Shown here: piece after piece, positions 53,737 to 62,817 of the stretch
How the letters are laid out: each line of letters opens with the position of its first letter
How positions within the stretch are numbered: the stretch's first letter is position 1
Source of the DNA: Oceanirhabdus seepicola
GTDB lineage: Bacteria > Bacillota > Clostridia > Clostridiales > Clostridiaceae
Length of the DNA: 64,000 nt
Direction: 5' to 3'
Assembly (NCBI RefSeq): GCF_023684385.1
Contig: NZ_JAGSOJ010000003.1
Span: forward strand, 434,001 to 498,000
Notes under the pieces: generated by a model
Told to the model about the DNA's origin: nothing
What the model saw: only the letters and a program-made list of their open reading frames with translations
Database searches by the model: none
Position numbers and translations under genes: made by a program

Positions 53737-54732
53737 ATGAGATTTGTAGATTATATAAATAGTGAAGAAAGAGGTTTTTTTCTGCCGGATATGGGCACTA
53801 ATGGCTTGTTTTTAACTGGATATAGTGCATATGAAGTTTACACTAATCCTCAAAAGCAAGTTGAAGTTGCAAAGAAAATGAATGAAATTTTTGAATCTGA
53901 TTTTATTTATGGACTATGTGATGGGGTTATTTGTAGTGAAGCATTAGGATTGGATATTTTAAAACCTGATTATGATTTTCCAAGTGTTTTAAAACATCCT
54001 GTAAAAAATAGAGAAATTCTAAGAAGTATGAAGGTACCAGATCCTTATAAGAATGAGAGAATGTCAACTAATTTAGAGTCCTTAAGATTGATTAAGGAAA
54101 ATATTGATAAGCATTTATATGTTTCCATACAAGGTCCTTTTACATTAGCAGTCCAATTAGCAGGAGCTACTGATTTGTTAAGAAATATAATTAAAGATCC
54201 AGAGTTTGTTGAGGAATTGGTTGAGTTTACAACGGAAGTTGTATTGAGATATGTTAAAGCATTAAATGAAGTTGGAGCACAATACATATCTATTGCTGAA
54301 CCATCAGCTGTAATGCTAAATGGTGAGAGATTTGATAGATTTGTTAAGAATTATATTAATAAAATTTATGATGAATTAACATGTTGGAAAGGTCTTCATA
54401 TTTGTGGAGATACAAGAAAAATTTTAGATAATATGTTGAGTTGTCATATTGATGCTATAAGTTTAGACCAGATATTAGACTATAATGAAATTGCACCGAT
54501 GATACCTGAAGATATAGTTCTTATTGGTAATATAGATCCAATTGAAGTTTTAGGATATATGAACAAAGAGCAGGTGGCAGAAGCATCATTGAAGCTTGTA
54601 TCTGATATGAGAAAATATTCGAATTATCTTTGTGCGTTTGGATGTAATTGTTTAAATGATACACCAATAGAAAATTTGCAAACTGCAATGAGGATAGGAA
54701 GAATGAGTTATGAAGAACTTGATAATAGATAG
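53737..54732 (+). CDS. Uroporphyrinogen decarboxylase-like corrinoid methyltransferase (MtaA/MtbA group)
   Basis: 331 residues of the UroD TIM-barrel superfamily. The zinc site expected for methylcobamide:thiol methyltransferases is visible as HICGDT (near 225) with a later Cys in CAFGCNCL (near 305). Arginines needed for porphyrin decarboxylation are not evident at the N-terminus. It should move a methyl group between the adjacent corrinoid protein and a thiol or other acceptor, or demethylate the substrate. Its ATG follows the corrinoid gene's stop without a gap, and it overlaps the next gene by 23 bp. Confidence 0.9.
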   Translation: MRFVDYINSEERGFFLPDMGTNGLFLTGYSAYEVYTNPQKQVEVAKKMNEIFESDFIYGLCDGVICSEALGLDILKPDYDFPSVLKHPVKNREILRSMKVPDPYKNERMSTNLESLRLIKENIDKHLYVSIQGPFTLAVQLAGATDLLRNIIKDPEFVEELVEFTTEVVLRYVKALNEVGAQYISIAEPSAVMLNGERFDRFVKNYINKIYDELTCWKGLHICGDTRKILDNMLSCHIDAISLDQILDYNEIAPMIPEDIVLIGNIDPIEVLGYMNKEQVAEASLKLVSDMRKYSNYLCAFGCNCLNDTPIENLQTAMRIGRMSYEELDNR

Positions 54733-55369
54733 TAAGCAGATTTTAAGATTTTTAGGATATGGAGAAAGAGAACCACATGAAAAAATTATTAAAATGGTTC
54801 AAGAAGAGATTGACAAGAGCGATACTTATTGGGAGTCACAATTTTATAGTAAAATAATTAAAGTTATAAGTGTAGACGGAAAAAAGATTATCTTAGAAAA
54901 TCAAATAATTCTTGAGGATGATTTCCTATTTAATCAATTAAAAGAGTGTACTGCTGTTGGAGTAAATATAGTTACATTAGGAAATAAAATTGGAAAAGTA
55001 ATTAAAGAATACATGGTAAAACGTGAAGTAATGAGATCTTTAATTTGCGATAAAATTGCTGTTGTTGCATTAGATTGTATTGTAGACGAAAAGAGAAGAG
55101 AATTACTAGAAGAACTTAGAAAAGATAATTTGAATATTACCTGTGAAGTATTTCCAGGTGAAAGTGCTTGGGATGTTGAGAACTTAAAAACATTATTTTC
55201 AGTCTTTAACAAGGAAGAGATTAATGTAAGTTTAAATGAATATTGTATGATGGAACCAATAAAATCAACTGCATTTATTTGGGGAATTGGAAGAGGAAAA
55301 GCAATGGATTGTGGTCATAGATGCAGTAGATGTAGCAATCCATGTTCATTTAGAGAAGGAAGCTGGTAA
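54710..55369 (+). CDS. MetH activation-domain-like protein with C-terminal cysteine cluster
   Basis: 219 residues resembling the reactivation domain of cobalamin-dependent methionine synthase: EILRFLGYGE-type start, VNIVTLGNKIGK, and VFPGESAWDVENLKTLF, EYCMMEPIKSTAFIWGIG. It ends in DCGHRCSRCSNPCSFREGSW, a cysteine cluster not found in MetH, which might bind an Fe-S cluster or metal and donate electrons. It probably reactivates oxidised corrinoid on the neighbouring corrinoid protein. It is the last gene of the operon. Confidence 0.88.
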   Translation: MKNLIIDSKQILRFLGYGEREPHEKIIKMVQEEIDKSDTYWESQFYSKIIKVISVDGKKIILENQIILEDDFLFNQLKECTAVGVNIVTLGNKIGKVIKEYMVKREVMRSLICDKIAVVALDCIVDEKRRELLEELRKDNLNITCEVFPGESAWDVENLKTLFSVFNKEEINVSLNEYCMMEPIKSTAFIWGIGRGKAMDCGHRCSRCSNPCSFREGSW

Positions 55370-55487
55370 GAGGCTTCTGCTTGTCTTGAAAAATTTTTGC
55401 CGATGGAATATAATCAATGTAGAAATATTTAAGTGTTTATTTAATTATTACCATACATTTGTAATAAAATGTTGAAGGGAGAATAAA

Positions 55488-56507
55488 ATGTTTGATTCGA
55501 ACTATAGGACTACAAATAAAACAGCTTGGCAAGGAAGAATTGATAGCGAAACAGATTTTGATACTTTTAGGTGGCATCAATGGGTTGAAAATATTGATTT
55601 AAATAAAGATGATTTAGAGCCCTTTACTGGTAAACTAGGATTCGCATTTATAGGTTTTTGTTGTGATGAAGGTGTTAAGCGTAATAAAGGTAGAACGGGC
55701 GCTGCAAGAGGTCCAAGAAGTATTAGAAAGGAATTAGCTAATCTACCTTGCCGTTTTACTCAAGATGTTAAGCTCTTTGATGCAGGAAATATATTTTGTG
55801 AAAATATAACTTTAGAAGAAAGTCAAGAATTGCTTTCACGTGCAATAGATAAGATCATAAGTTTAAATCTTTTCCCAATAGTTTTAGGTGGTGGTCATGA
55901 AGTAGCTTTTGGACACTATAATGGTATATTAAAACATTTCTCTAAAAATAATACTAAACCTAATATTGGTATAATAAACTTTGATGCTCATTTTGATCTT
56001 AGGCCTTATCCAAATGGTGGTACATCTGGAACAATGTTTAGACAAATTGCAGATATTTGTAATGAAGAAAATCTAAATTATTCATATTTTGCCCTTGGAA
56101 TTCAAAAGCACCGTAACACTGTTAATTTATTTAAAACTGCAAATGAACTTGGTGCAAAGTATATTGTAGCAAAAGATATTGTAGATAGTGATATCTGGGG
56201 ATTATTGGAGAAGTTAGATGATTTCATAAAACTTCAAGATCATATTTATGTAACAATATGTACAGATGTATTTTCTTCAGCATATGCACCAGGTGTAAGT
56301 GCGACGCAACCTTTAGGGTTAGAGCCAGAAAGAGTATTAAAATTTCTTAAATATATATTAAAATCTAATAAAGTAATAAGTTTTGATATTGCTGAAGTTT
56401 CACCAAGGTTCGATCAGGATAATACTACATCCAATTTAGCTTCAGTATTGATTTTCACTGTAATTGAAACTCTTTGCAAAATCCATAACTTAGCGTTATT
56501 AGATTAA
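55488..56507 (+). CDS. hutG: Formimidoylglutamase (ureohydrolase family)
   Basis: 339 residues of the arginase/agmatinase superfamily. Manganese-binding motifs are GGGHEVAFGHYNG (His near 140), NFDAHFDLRPYPNG and CTDVFSSAYAPGVSA. The GGTSGTMFRQI and FALGIQKHRNT segments are typical of HutG, which hydrolyses N-formimidoyl-glutamate to glutamate and formamide in histidine breakdown. No other hut genes lie nearby, so it stands apart from its pathway or acts on another substrate. GAAGGGAG precedes the ATG. Confidence 0.9.
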   Translation: MFDSNYRTTNKTAWQGRIDSETDFDTFRWHQWVENIDLNKDDLEPFTGKLGFAFIGFCCDEGVKRNKGRTGAARGPRSIRKELANLPCRFTQDVKLFDAGNIFCENITLEESQELLSRAIDKIISLNLFPIVLGGGHEVAFGHYNGILKHFSKNNTKPNIGIINFDAHFDLRPYPNGGTSGTMFRQIADICNEENLNYSYFALGIQKHRNTVNLFKTANELGAKYIVAKDIVDSDIWGLLEKLDDFIKLQDHIYVTICTDVFSSAYAPGVSATQPLGLEPERVLKFLKYILKSNKVISFDIAEVSPRFDQDNTTSNLASVLIFTVIETLCKIHNLALLD

Positions 56508-56598
56508 ATAGTTTGATACTTACTTAATGATTTATTAAAAATGTAAAAGAATATGATGATTTGCGTTTACATATGAATGTGTGATTTAAAATCAAAAG

Positions 56599-56638
56599 AA
56601 GCTTGTATTGGAATTAATTACTTCCTTTACAAGCTTTT
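56599..56638 (+). terminator. Intrinsic terminator after the hutG-like gene
   Basis: AAGCTTGTA and TACAAGCTT form the outer stem, with GGAA/TTCC pairing further inside, followed by a short T-run. It lies about 90 bp after the stop codon. Confidence 0.8.
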
Positions 56639-56763
56639 AATAATTTACAGGCTTGATTTAGAACAGTTTAGAGGAAGTTATCAAAAAAACAAATTTTGAT
56701 TCCTACAAGGAGGATGATTATATGTTATACTAAAGGTGACAAAATATCTTAAGAGGTGTTTTA

Positions 56764-58734
56764 ATGAAATTATCAACAAAAGTAAAAAAAATCACTACTC
56801 TAACTTCAGTGGTGTACATCCTTTTAGTTATAATTATATTAGGAAGTTTTATTTTTCATATGTCATATATAAAATTTAACGAAGAGGCTGAACTTCTTAG
56901 AGAAGCGTATTATAATGAACAAAAAGAAGTGATGAAAAATCAAGTATATGGAGTATATGAGTATATTGAGTATCATAAGTCTAAAACTGAAGAAAAATTA
57001 AAAAAAGAAATTAAAGGTAGAGTTTATGCAGGAATAACCATTGTGGAAAGTATCTATGAAAACAATAAGGATAAAACAGAAGTAGAAATTGAAAAATTGA
57101 TTAAAGATGCATTAAGAAATGTTAGATTTAATAATGGTAGTGGGTACTATTTTGCAAATAGATTAGACGGTACGAGTATCCTAAATTCAATTAGTCCTAA
57201 TACGGAAGGGCATAATTTACTAAAATTTAAAAATAGTGATGGTGTCTATGTTGTGAAGGATATAATCGAATTTGTAAAAAATAATGAAGAAGGTTTTTAT
57301 GAATACTCATGGACTAAGCCGTATTTAACAGGGAATAAATATAGAAAAATTTCTTTTGTTAAATATTTTGAACCTCTAGACATGTATATTGGAACAGGTC
57401 TTTATATTGATGATGTAGAAGAAAAGGTTAAAAATGAAGTGTTAGATAGAATCTCTCAGATAAGATATAGAAATGATGGATATATATTTGTAACGACTTA
57501 TGAGGGGACAGCTTTGGTATTTGCACAAGAAGAACTTATAGGTAAGGATGTTAGCAATATCAAAGATATCAATGGTGTTGAAATACACAATGAAGAGAAA
57601 AAAGTAATAAATACTTCTGGTGAGGGATTTGTTGAATATGTTTGGCCAAAACCTAATAAAGAAGGGGTTTATCCTAAAATCACTTTTGTAAAAGGAATTG
57701 ATGATTGGAAATGGATTTTAGGTACAGGGAAATATACTGATGAAATAGAAGAGACTATTGAAATGAAGAAATTACATTTAATGAAAGAAATTAAGTATGC
57801 TATATTTAAAATTACAGCAATTGTTATATTAATTGGAGTGATTGTTACAGTTTGTCAATTATATTTACTAAAATGGACACAACATGCTATGAAAGAGGAA
57901 GAAAAAATATATGAAATTTTAACGAATCTTTCGGAAGATGGAATATTTATTCTAGAACCAAATGGTAAAATTCTTGAATCTAATGATAAGGGTTTATTAT
58001 TGATTTCCTGTTCAAAATTAGAAGTATTTAAGTTGAATTTTAATAGTTTAATAATTGATCCGTTATTTAAAAATAGAATTATTGAAATCAGTAAGGAAAC
58101 CTATTTGAAAGATAAAAACAACAAAATTATGCCTGTAGAGCTTCACGTAAAAAGTATAGAAATAAATAGAAAAAGAAGATTTATTGCATATGTAAGAGAT
58201 TTAACTGAAAGAAAGCTTTATGAAGATACATTAAAACATAATGCTATAACAGATGAACTTACAAGTGTATATAACAGAAGATTTATAATTACTCAATTAA
58301 AATCTGAAATTAAAATTGTAGAACAAATGGGAAATTCAACTTCCATAGTACTATTAGATATAGACAAGTTTAAAATCCTAAATGATACTTATGGTCATAT
58401 CTTTGGTGATAAAGTATTAAAGGGATTATGTAAAATGTTTAAAGATAATTTAAGAAGCACAGATTTTATTGGTAGATACGGAGGGGAAGAATTTATAATT
58501 ATTCTTCCTGATACAGAGAAAATTTTAGCTTTAAAAATAATAGAACGTATAAAAGAATACTTTAGTAATATAAAATGGATGGAAGATGAAAATCTTAGTA
58601 TAACTTTTAGTGCTGGTATAGTGGAAATTGATAGTAGTACTATTAGTAAAAATGTAACGGATTGTATAGAAGAAGTAGACAAGTTACTATATAAGGCGAA
58701 GGAAAATGGTAGAAATAGAATAGAGATTAATTAA
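56764..58734 (+). CDS. Tandem Cache-PAS-GGDEF membrane diguanylate cyclase
   Basis: 656 residues. A membrane helix at about 12-35 is followed by two similar extracytoplasmic Cache modules: GSGYYFANRLDGTSILNSIS with YIGTGLYIDDVEEKV, and NDGYIFVTTYEGTALVFAQE with WILGTGKYTDEIEETI. A second membrane helix lies at about 345-370. A PAS domain (about 380-490) and a GGDEF domain (active motif RYGGEEF near 575) complete it. It should make cyclic di-GMP in response to a small external ligand. It opposes the HD-GYP phosphodiesterase at 9.1 kb. Confidence 0.93.
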   Translation: MKLSTKVKKITTLTSVVYILLVIIILGSFIFHMSYIKFNEEAELLREAYYNEQKEVMKNQVYGVYEYIEYHKSKTEEKLKKEIKGRVYAGITIVESIYENNKDKTEVEIEKLIKDALRNVRFNNGSGYYFANRLDGTSILNSISPNTEGHNLLKFKNSDGVYVVKDIIEFVKNNEEGFYEYSWTKPYLTGNKYRKISFVKYFEPLDMYIGTGLYIDDVEEKVKNEVLDRISQIRYRNDGYIFVTTYEGTALVFAQEELIGKDVSNIKDINGVEIHNEEKKVINTSGEGFVEYVWPKPNKEGVYPKITFVKGIDDWKWILGTGKYTDEIEETIEMKKLHLMKEIKYAIFKITAIVILIGVIVTVCQLYLLKWTQHAMKEEEKIYEILTNLSEDGIFILEPNGKILESNDKGLLLISCSKLEVFKLNFNSLIIDPLFKNRIIEISKETYLKDKNNKIMPVELHVKSIEINRKRRFIAYVRDLTERKLYEDTLKHNAITDELTSVYNRRFIITQLKSEIKIVEQMGNSTSIVLLDIDKFKILNDTYGHIFGDKVLKGLCKMFKDNLRSTDFIGRYGGEEFIIILPDTEKILALKIIERIKEYFSNIKWMEDENLSITFSAGIVEIDSSTISKNVTDCIEEVDKLLYKAKENGRNRIEIN

Positions 58735-58758
58735 AGTACGGCTTGCCGTACTTTTTTT
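58733..58758 (+). terminator. Intrinsic terminator after the diguanylate cyclase gene
   Basis: AAAGTACGGC and GCCGTACTTT form a perfect stem with a two-base centre and a T-run. The stop codon lies in its left arm. Confidence 0.9.
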
Positions 58759-58804
58759 GTTTTTAAAATTTGATGAATATATATGCAAGGAAAAATGAAA
58801 TAAA

Positions 58805-58820
58805 ATGCATAAAAATGCAT
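58805..58820. promoter_or_regulatory. ArgR-box-like inverted repeat (distal)
   Basis: ATGCAT-AAAA-ATGCAT is a perfect inverted repeat with the AT-rich centre and spacing of ARG boxes. It lies about 135 bp upstream of a second, similar site that overlaps the transporter promoter, which would allow looping by the ArgR hexamer. Confidence 0.5.
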
Positions 58821-58944
58821 ATTTATTTAAGCTTTTAAAATAAGTTTAAATAAATTTAAAAGTGTCAATATAGGGTAAAACGAGGTGTAGACGCGGCTTG
58901 AGTGACCAATATGTTTCTTTGAATTAATTTCCAATAAAAAAACA

Positions 58945-58976
58945 CTTGCATAAATATGCGTATATTGTGTATAATC
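58945..58976 (+). promoter_or_regulatory. Promoter of the amino-acid ABC importer overlapped by an ArgR-box-like site
   Basis: TTGCAT (58946-58951) and TATAAT (58970-58975), 18 bp apart, form the promoter. TGCATAAATATGCG covers the -35 and spacer and repeats the dyad of the distal site with one mismatch. Repression by ArgR with arginine is the natural model, but the regulator gene is not in this window. Confidence 0.55.
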
Positions 58977-59012
58977 ATTTACAGAAGAACAAAACACAAA
59001 GGAGGAAATGAA

Positions 59013-59816
59013 ATGAAAGGAATTTATGCAAAGTTATTAAGTTTAGTACTTGTTGGAATGGTAATGTTGACTTTATCATCATGTGGTAAAGAGGTAAGTG
59101 TTGAGGGAATAAATAAAAAAGGTAAATTAGTATTAGGAACCAGTGCTGATTATGCACCATATGAATTTCATAAAGAGATAGATGGTAAGGATACAATAGT
59201 AGGTTTTGATATTGATATTGCAAAAGCAATTGCAGAGGATTTAGGTGTAGAACTTGAAATTAAAGATATGAGTTTTGATGGGTTATTAGAAGCATTAGTT
59301 ACTGGTAAAATTGATTTTATAATAGCAGGAATGACGCCTACACCAGAGAGAGCAGAGAATGTTGATTTTTCAAAGATATATTACACAGCTGTAAACAATA
59401 TTTTAATTAATAAAGAAAATATGGACAAGATATCGAACTTAGAAGATTTAAAAGGCAAAAAAATTGGAGTACAAAAAGGATCTGTACAAGAAGCGTTAGT
59501 TACTGAACAAATTAAAGAAGCTGAACTTAAGAGTTTAGGAAAAATTACAGATTTAATTCTTGAATTAAAGTACGGAAAAGTAGATGCTATAGTTATAGAG
59601 AATCCTGTGGCTGAAGCCTATGTTGAGAAGAATCAAGAGTTAATGATTACAGATATAAATTTAGATGTTAATTCAGAAGAGATAGGCTCAGCAGTTGCTG
59701 CATCAAAAGGAAATGAAGAACTTATAGAAGCAATTAATAAGACAATAGATAAACTAATTGAAGAAGGAAAGATTGATGAATTTATTGTTAATGCAAATAG
59801 TCTGCTTGAAGAATAG
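59013..59816 (+). CDS. Amino-acid ABC transporter substrate-binding lipoprotein
   Basis: About 267 residues. The signal peptide ends in a lipobox SSC (Cys near 24), so it is tethered outside the membrane. The type II periplasmic-binding fold shows GKLVLGTSADYAPYEF, VGFDIDIAKAIAEDLG, GKIDFIIAGMTPTPERAENVDFS and KKIGVQKGSVQEAL, as in arginine, glutamine and cystine receptors. The ATG at 59013 has AAAGGAGG upstream. The ArgR-like sites upstream favour arginine or another basic amino acid. The permease gene starts 12 bp after its stop. Confidence 0.92.
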   Translation: MKGIYAKLLSLVLVGMVMLTLSSCGKEVSVEGINKKGKLVLGTSADYAPYEFHKEIDGKDTIVGFDIDIAKAIAEDLGVELEIKDMSFDGLLEALVTGKIDFIIAGMTPTPERAENVDFSKIYYTAVNNILINKENMDKISNLEDLKGKKIGVQKGSVQEALVTEQIKEAELKSLGKITDLILELKYGKVDAIVIENPVAEAYVEKNQELMITDINLDVNSEEIGSAVAASKGNEELIEAINKTIDKLIEEGKIDEFIVNANSLLEE

Positions 59817-59827
59817 GAGGGAGTAAA

Positions 59828-60484
59828 TTGGATTTTAGTTTCTTACCAAAGTATTATACCTTCTTTTTAGAAGGCGCAAAAAACACATTAATTATTGCAT
59901 TATTTACAGTATTATTTGGAACAGCTTTAGGACTAGTATTAAGTTTAATGAAAGTATCTTCAAAGAAGATTTTAAAATATTTATCTACAGCTTATATAGA
60001 GTTTGTTAGAGGAACACCAATACTTGTTCAATTATATATTGTTTATTATGGACTTCCAGCTATAGGGATTGAGTTACCAGATATTTTAGCTGGGATAGTC
60101 ACTCTTTCCTTAAACAGTGGTGCATATGTTGCTGAGGTAGTAAGAGCGGGAATTAATGCAGTTGATAAAGGTCAAATGGAGGCTGCTAGAAGTTTAGGGA
60201 TGTCCAATTCCCTAACTATGAAGCACATAATTATACCACAAGCCTTTAAAAATATACTTCCTGCACTAGGGAATGAATTTATAACTATAATCAAGGAATC
60301 ATCAATAGTTTCTGTAATAGGAATACATGAACTTATGTATAAGGCGAATACTGTTAGAGGTAATATATTCAGACCTTTTGAACCTTTAATAATTGTTGCT
60401 CTAATGTATTTTGTACTTACATTTACATGTTCTAAGTTGTTAGGAATAGCTGAAGGGAGGTTAAAAAGAGTTGATTCACATTAG
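59828..60484 (+). CDS. Amino-acid ABC transporter permease
   Basis: 218 residues with about five membrane helices and the HisM/GlnP-type features [18 protein letters not shown] near 60 and the ATPase-coupling [22 protein letters not shown] (EAA loop). As the only permease gene here, it probably forms a homodimer. It uses TTG at 59828 with GGAGGG upstream. It overlaps the ATPase gene by 14 bp. Confidence 0.93.
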   Translation: MDFSFLPKYYTFFLEGAKNTLIIALFTVLFGTALGLVLSLMKVSSKKILKYLSTAYIEFVRGTPILVQLYIVYYGLPAIGIELPDILAGIVTLSLNSGAYVAEVVRAGINAVDKGQMEAARSLGMSNSLTMKHIIIPQAFKNILPALGNEFITIIKESSIVSVIGIHELMYKANTVRGNIFRPFEPLIIVALMYFVLTFTCSKLLGIAEGRLKRVDSH

Positions 60485-61193
60485 TAATCTTCATAAAAAG
60501 TTTGGAAAAAATCATGTGTTAAAAGGAATAAATAATCAAATTAAAAAAGGAGAAGTTGTAGTAGTAATAGGGCCATCAGGTTCTGGGAAAAGTACATTTT
60601 TAAGATGTTTGAATCTATTAGAAGAACCTACAGATGGAAGTATACAATTTCAAGGAACAAATATCATTGATAGTAAGTCGAATATAAACAATGTAAGAGA
60701 AAAGATGGGGATGGTTTTTCAACAGTTTAATTTATTTCCTCACAAAACAGTATTAGAGAATATAACAATAGCACCAATAAAGGTAAAAGGAGTAAATACG
60801 GAGGAAGCAGAAAAATTAGCATATAAACTTCTTAACAAAGTAGGGCTAGAAAATAAAGCCAAAGCATATCCATCTTCACTTTCAGGGGGACAAAAACAGC
60901 GTGTTGCAATAGCTAGAGCATTAGCTATGGAGCCCGAAGTAATGCTCTTTGACGAGCCAACATCAGCACTAGATCCTGAAATGGTGGGAGAGGTACTAGT
61001 TGTTATGAAAGAATTAGCTGCTGAAGGAATGACCATGGTAATTGTTACTCATGAAATGGGATTTGCTAGAGAAGTAGGGGATAGGGTAATTTTCATGGAT
61101 CAGGGAAATATTATAGAAGAATCTAAGCCAGAAGATATTTTTAATAATCCAAAACATAATAGAACAAAGGAATTTTTGAATAAGGTATTGTAG
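60471..61193 (+). CDS. Amino-acid ABC transporter ATP-binding protein
   Basis: 240 residues, full length for the HisP/GlnQ family. Walker [15 protein letters not shown] (near 33), Q-loop [12 protein letters not shown], signature [19 protein letters not shown], Walker [15 protein letters not shown] and switch [11 protein letters not shown] are all intact. It energises the polar amino-acid importer encoded with the two genes upstream. It starts at TTG 60471 with GGGAGG upstream inside the permease gene. A terminator overlaps its stop codon. Confidence 0.95.
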   Translation: MIHISNLHKKFGKNHVLKGINNQIKKGEVVVVIGPSGSGKSTFLRCLNLLEEPTDGSIQFQGTNIIDSKSNINNVREKMGMVFQQFNLFPHKTVLENITIAPIKVKGVNTEEAEKLAYKLLNKVGLENKAKAYPSSLSGGQKQRVAIARALAMEPEVMLFDEPTSALDPEMVGEVLVVMKELAAEGMTMVIVTHEMGFAREVGDRVIFMDQGNIIEESKPEDIFNNPKHNRTKEFLNKVL

Positions 61194-61231
61194 CAAGCTT
61201 TAAAGAATAATCTTTTAAAGCTTGCTTTTTT
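61193..61231 (+). terminator. Intrinsic terminator after the amino-acid ABC operon
   Basis: GCAAGCTTTAAAGA pairs with TCTTTTAAAGCTTGC (one bulge), followed by a T-run. It begins at the last base of the stop codon. Confidence 0.9.
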
Positions 61232-61347
61232 ATTCTTAAAAGATTAAATAGCTCATTTTCTTTTATGAACTGTTCTTGAGCAACAAGCAGTGGATTAATA
61301 TGGTAGTATAAATATAGAGAAAAATTTAATTACATGGGGGATTTTTT

Positions 61348-62538
61348 ATGGATAGAATATTTGAGAAAGAAATTATGGAAGTATTATATAAGTTTCAAAA
61401 GGGCTATACAGAAAGAAATTTAGAGAATGTAGATGCTTATACAGAGGAGTTGTTTACAAAAGACGCTGATTTAAGAGTTATGGGAACAAGTCCAGGAGAA
61501 ATATGTTTAGGTTTTGAGGAGACTAAAGAATTAATTGAAGGTGATTGGAAATACTGGGGGGACGTAAGTTGTGATTTAAACAATCCAATTATAATGAATT
61601 TAAATGAAGATATTGCTCTTATAGCATTAAAAGGAAGTGTAAAGATAGATTTTAAGTTTGATTCTGAAAAATTGGAGTCGCAAAAAGAGTTCATTTTCGA
61701 ACAAATTGATTTTGAAAATCTAGATTCAAGTGAATTAAAAAATAAGACTGTATTACTTAATTGGATGTTAACACAATGGGGTATTGGTTACTCAGAAAAA
61801 AATGAACAGTTTATACCATTGAGAGTTACAGGTTTACTAAAAAAACATGAAGGTAAGTGGAAGTTTAAACAGATGAAATTTTCAGTATCATCTCTTAATG
61901 TTCCAGATTATTTATTTGACAGAAGTGCAGATGACTCAAAAGCAAAAGAACAGTTAAAAAATTTTCAACAAAATTGCTATGGAGAGACTGCTGAAATTAA
62001 AGGTTTATTAAGTACATTACAAAATCATTGGAATGAAAATGATTTTAATGGAACTGATATGTTTAATAAGATATTTGATAAAGATAACTCATTGTTAATT
62101 TGTCCAGATGGTAATATTGTTACCCAAAAGGAAGAATTCATAGACAAGTTAAATAATATGAAAGGTGTATGGAATGAAATAAATTTAGATACAGAGTCTT
62201 CTGTTATAAACACTGAAAATAATACAGGGTGGGCATTAACATTAGGAACGGTCAAAACCAAAATTTCTAGAGAAAAATTACTTCAATCTTTGTTAAATGA
62301 AAGCAAAAATATTTTAGAGAGTAAAGGTGATGTTAAACAAAAGCATTTAACTATTTTACGTCATATCTCATCTGTATTTATGATAGAGAATTTAGGTGAA
62401 GATTTTGAAATTCCAGTAAGAATTGAGACGGTTTTTTCTAAGGATAATTCATGGAAAATTAAGTATATCCAAATATCATATGGGTATGAATGGATTTATG
62501 AACATAGAACTGAAAAATTGAATTTATGGGGAAAGTAA
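61348..62538 (+). CDS. Duplicated NTF2/SnoaL-like domain protein
   Basis: 396 residues, cytoplasmic. Residues 1-185 form one NTF2-like unit (LYKFQKGYTERNLENVDAYTE-type helix, then DADLRVMGTSPGEICLGFEE and GKWKFKQMKFSVS). Residues 200-396 repeat the plan (LQNHWNENDFNGTDMFNKIF, DNSLLICPDGNIVTQKEEF, NSWKIKYIQISYG). NTF2-like domains bind small ligands or act as enzymes; no catalytic residues stand out. GGGGGAT precedes the ATG. It is monocistronic with a terminator after it. Function is unknown. Confidence 0.75.
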   Translation: MDRIFEKEIMEVLYKFQKGYTERNLENVDAYTEELFTKDADLRVMGTSPGEICLGFEETKELIEGDWKYWGDVSCDLNNPIIMNLNEDIALIALKGSVKIDFKFDSEKLESQKEFIFEQIDFENLDSSELKNKTVLLNWMLTQWGIGYSEKNEQFIPLRVTGLLKKHEGKWKFKQMKFSVSSLNVPDYLFDRSADDSKAKEQLKNFQQNCYGETAEIKGLLSTLQNHWNENDFNGTDMFNKIFDKDNSLLICPDGNIVTQKEEFIDKLNNMKGVWNEINLDTESSVINTENNTGWALTLGTVKTKISREKLLQSLLNESKNILESKGDVKQKHLTILRHISSVFMIENLGEDFEIPVRIETVFSKDNSWKIKYIQISYGYEWIYEHRTEKLNLWGK

Positions 62539-62581
62539 TGGAAATACAACACACTAAAATTACTTGATAAATGTATATTAT

Positions 62582-62620
62582 AAACACTATGAATATTTTC
62601 TAATAATCATGGTGTTTTTA
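62582..62620 (+). terminator. Probable terminator after the NTF2-like gene
   Basis: AAACACTATGA pairs with TCATGGTGTTT (one GU pair), followed by TTA-rich sequence. The loop is 14 bases. Confidence 0.7.
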
Positions 62621-62817
62621 TTGTAGTGTTCCTGTTGGAGTTTGTAGATTAATATGGTAAAAATGTATAATAATTAGTATAATGAGTGTTAGACAATCAG
62701 TATTGGTTTACATACAAAACGTGAGGATGAACTTACATAAAAAAATGTGATAGGAGATGATGATAAAAAGTTACAGATAAATTATACATTACTATAAAAA
62801 TTGTTATGGAGGAGTAT

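Noticed and set aside
55287..55475. 62-codon ORF overlapping the end of the MetH-activation-like gene
   Set aside because: It is in another frame of a well-supported gene and its Val/His/Lys-rich sequence has no recognisable feature.
56560..56640. Possible fourth ANTAR leader before the Cache-GGDEF gene
   Set aside because: The terminator stem resembles the eut leaders (AAGCTTGTA), but the upstream hairpin loop ATGAAT lacks G at position 4 and no second hexaloop pair forms. It is read as a simple terminator.
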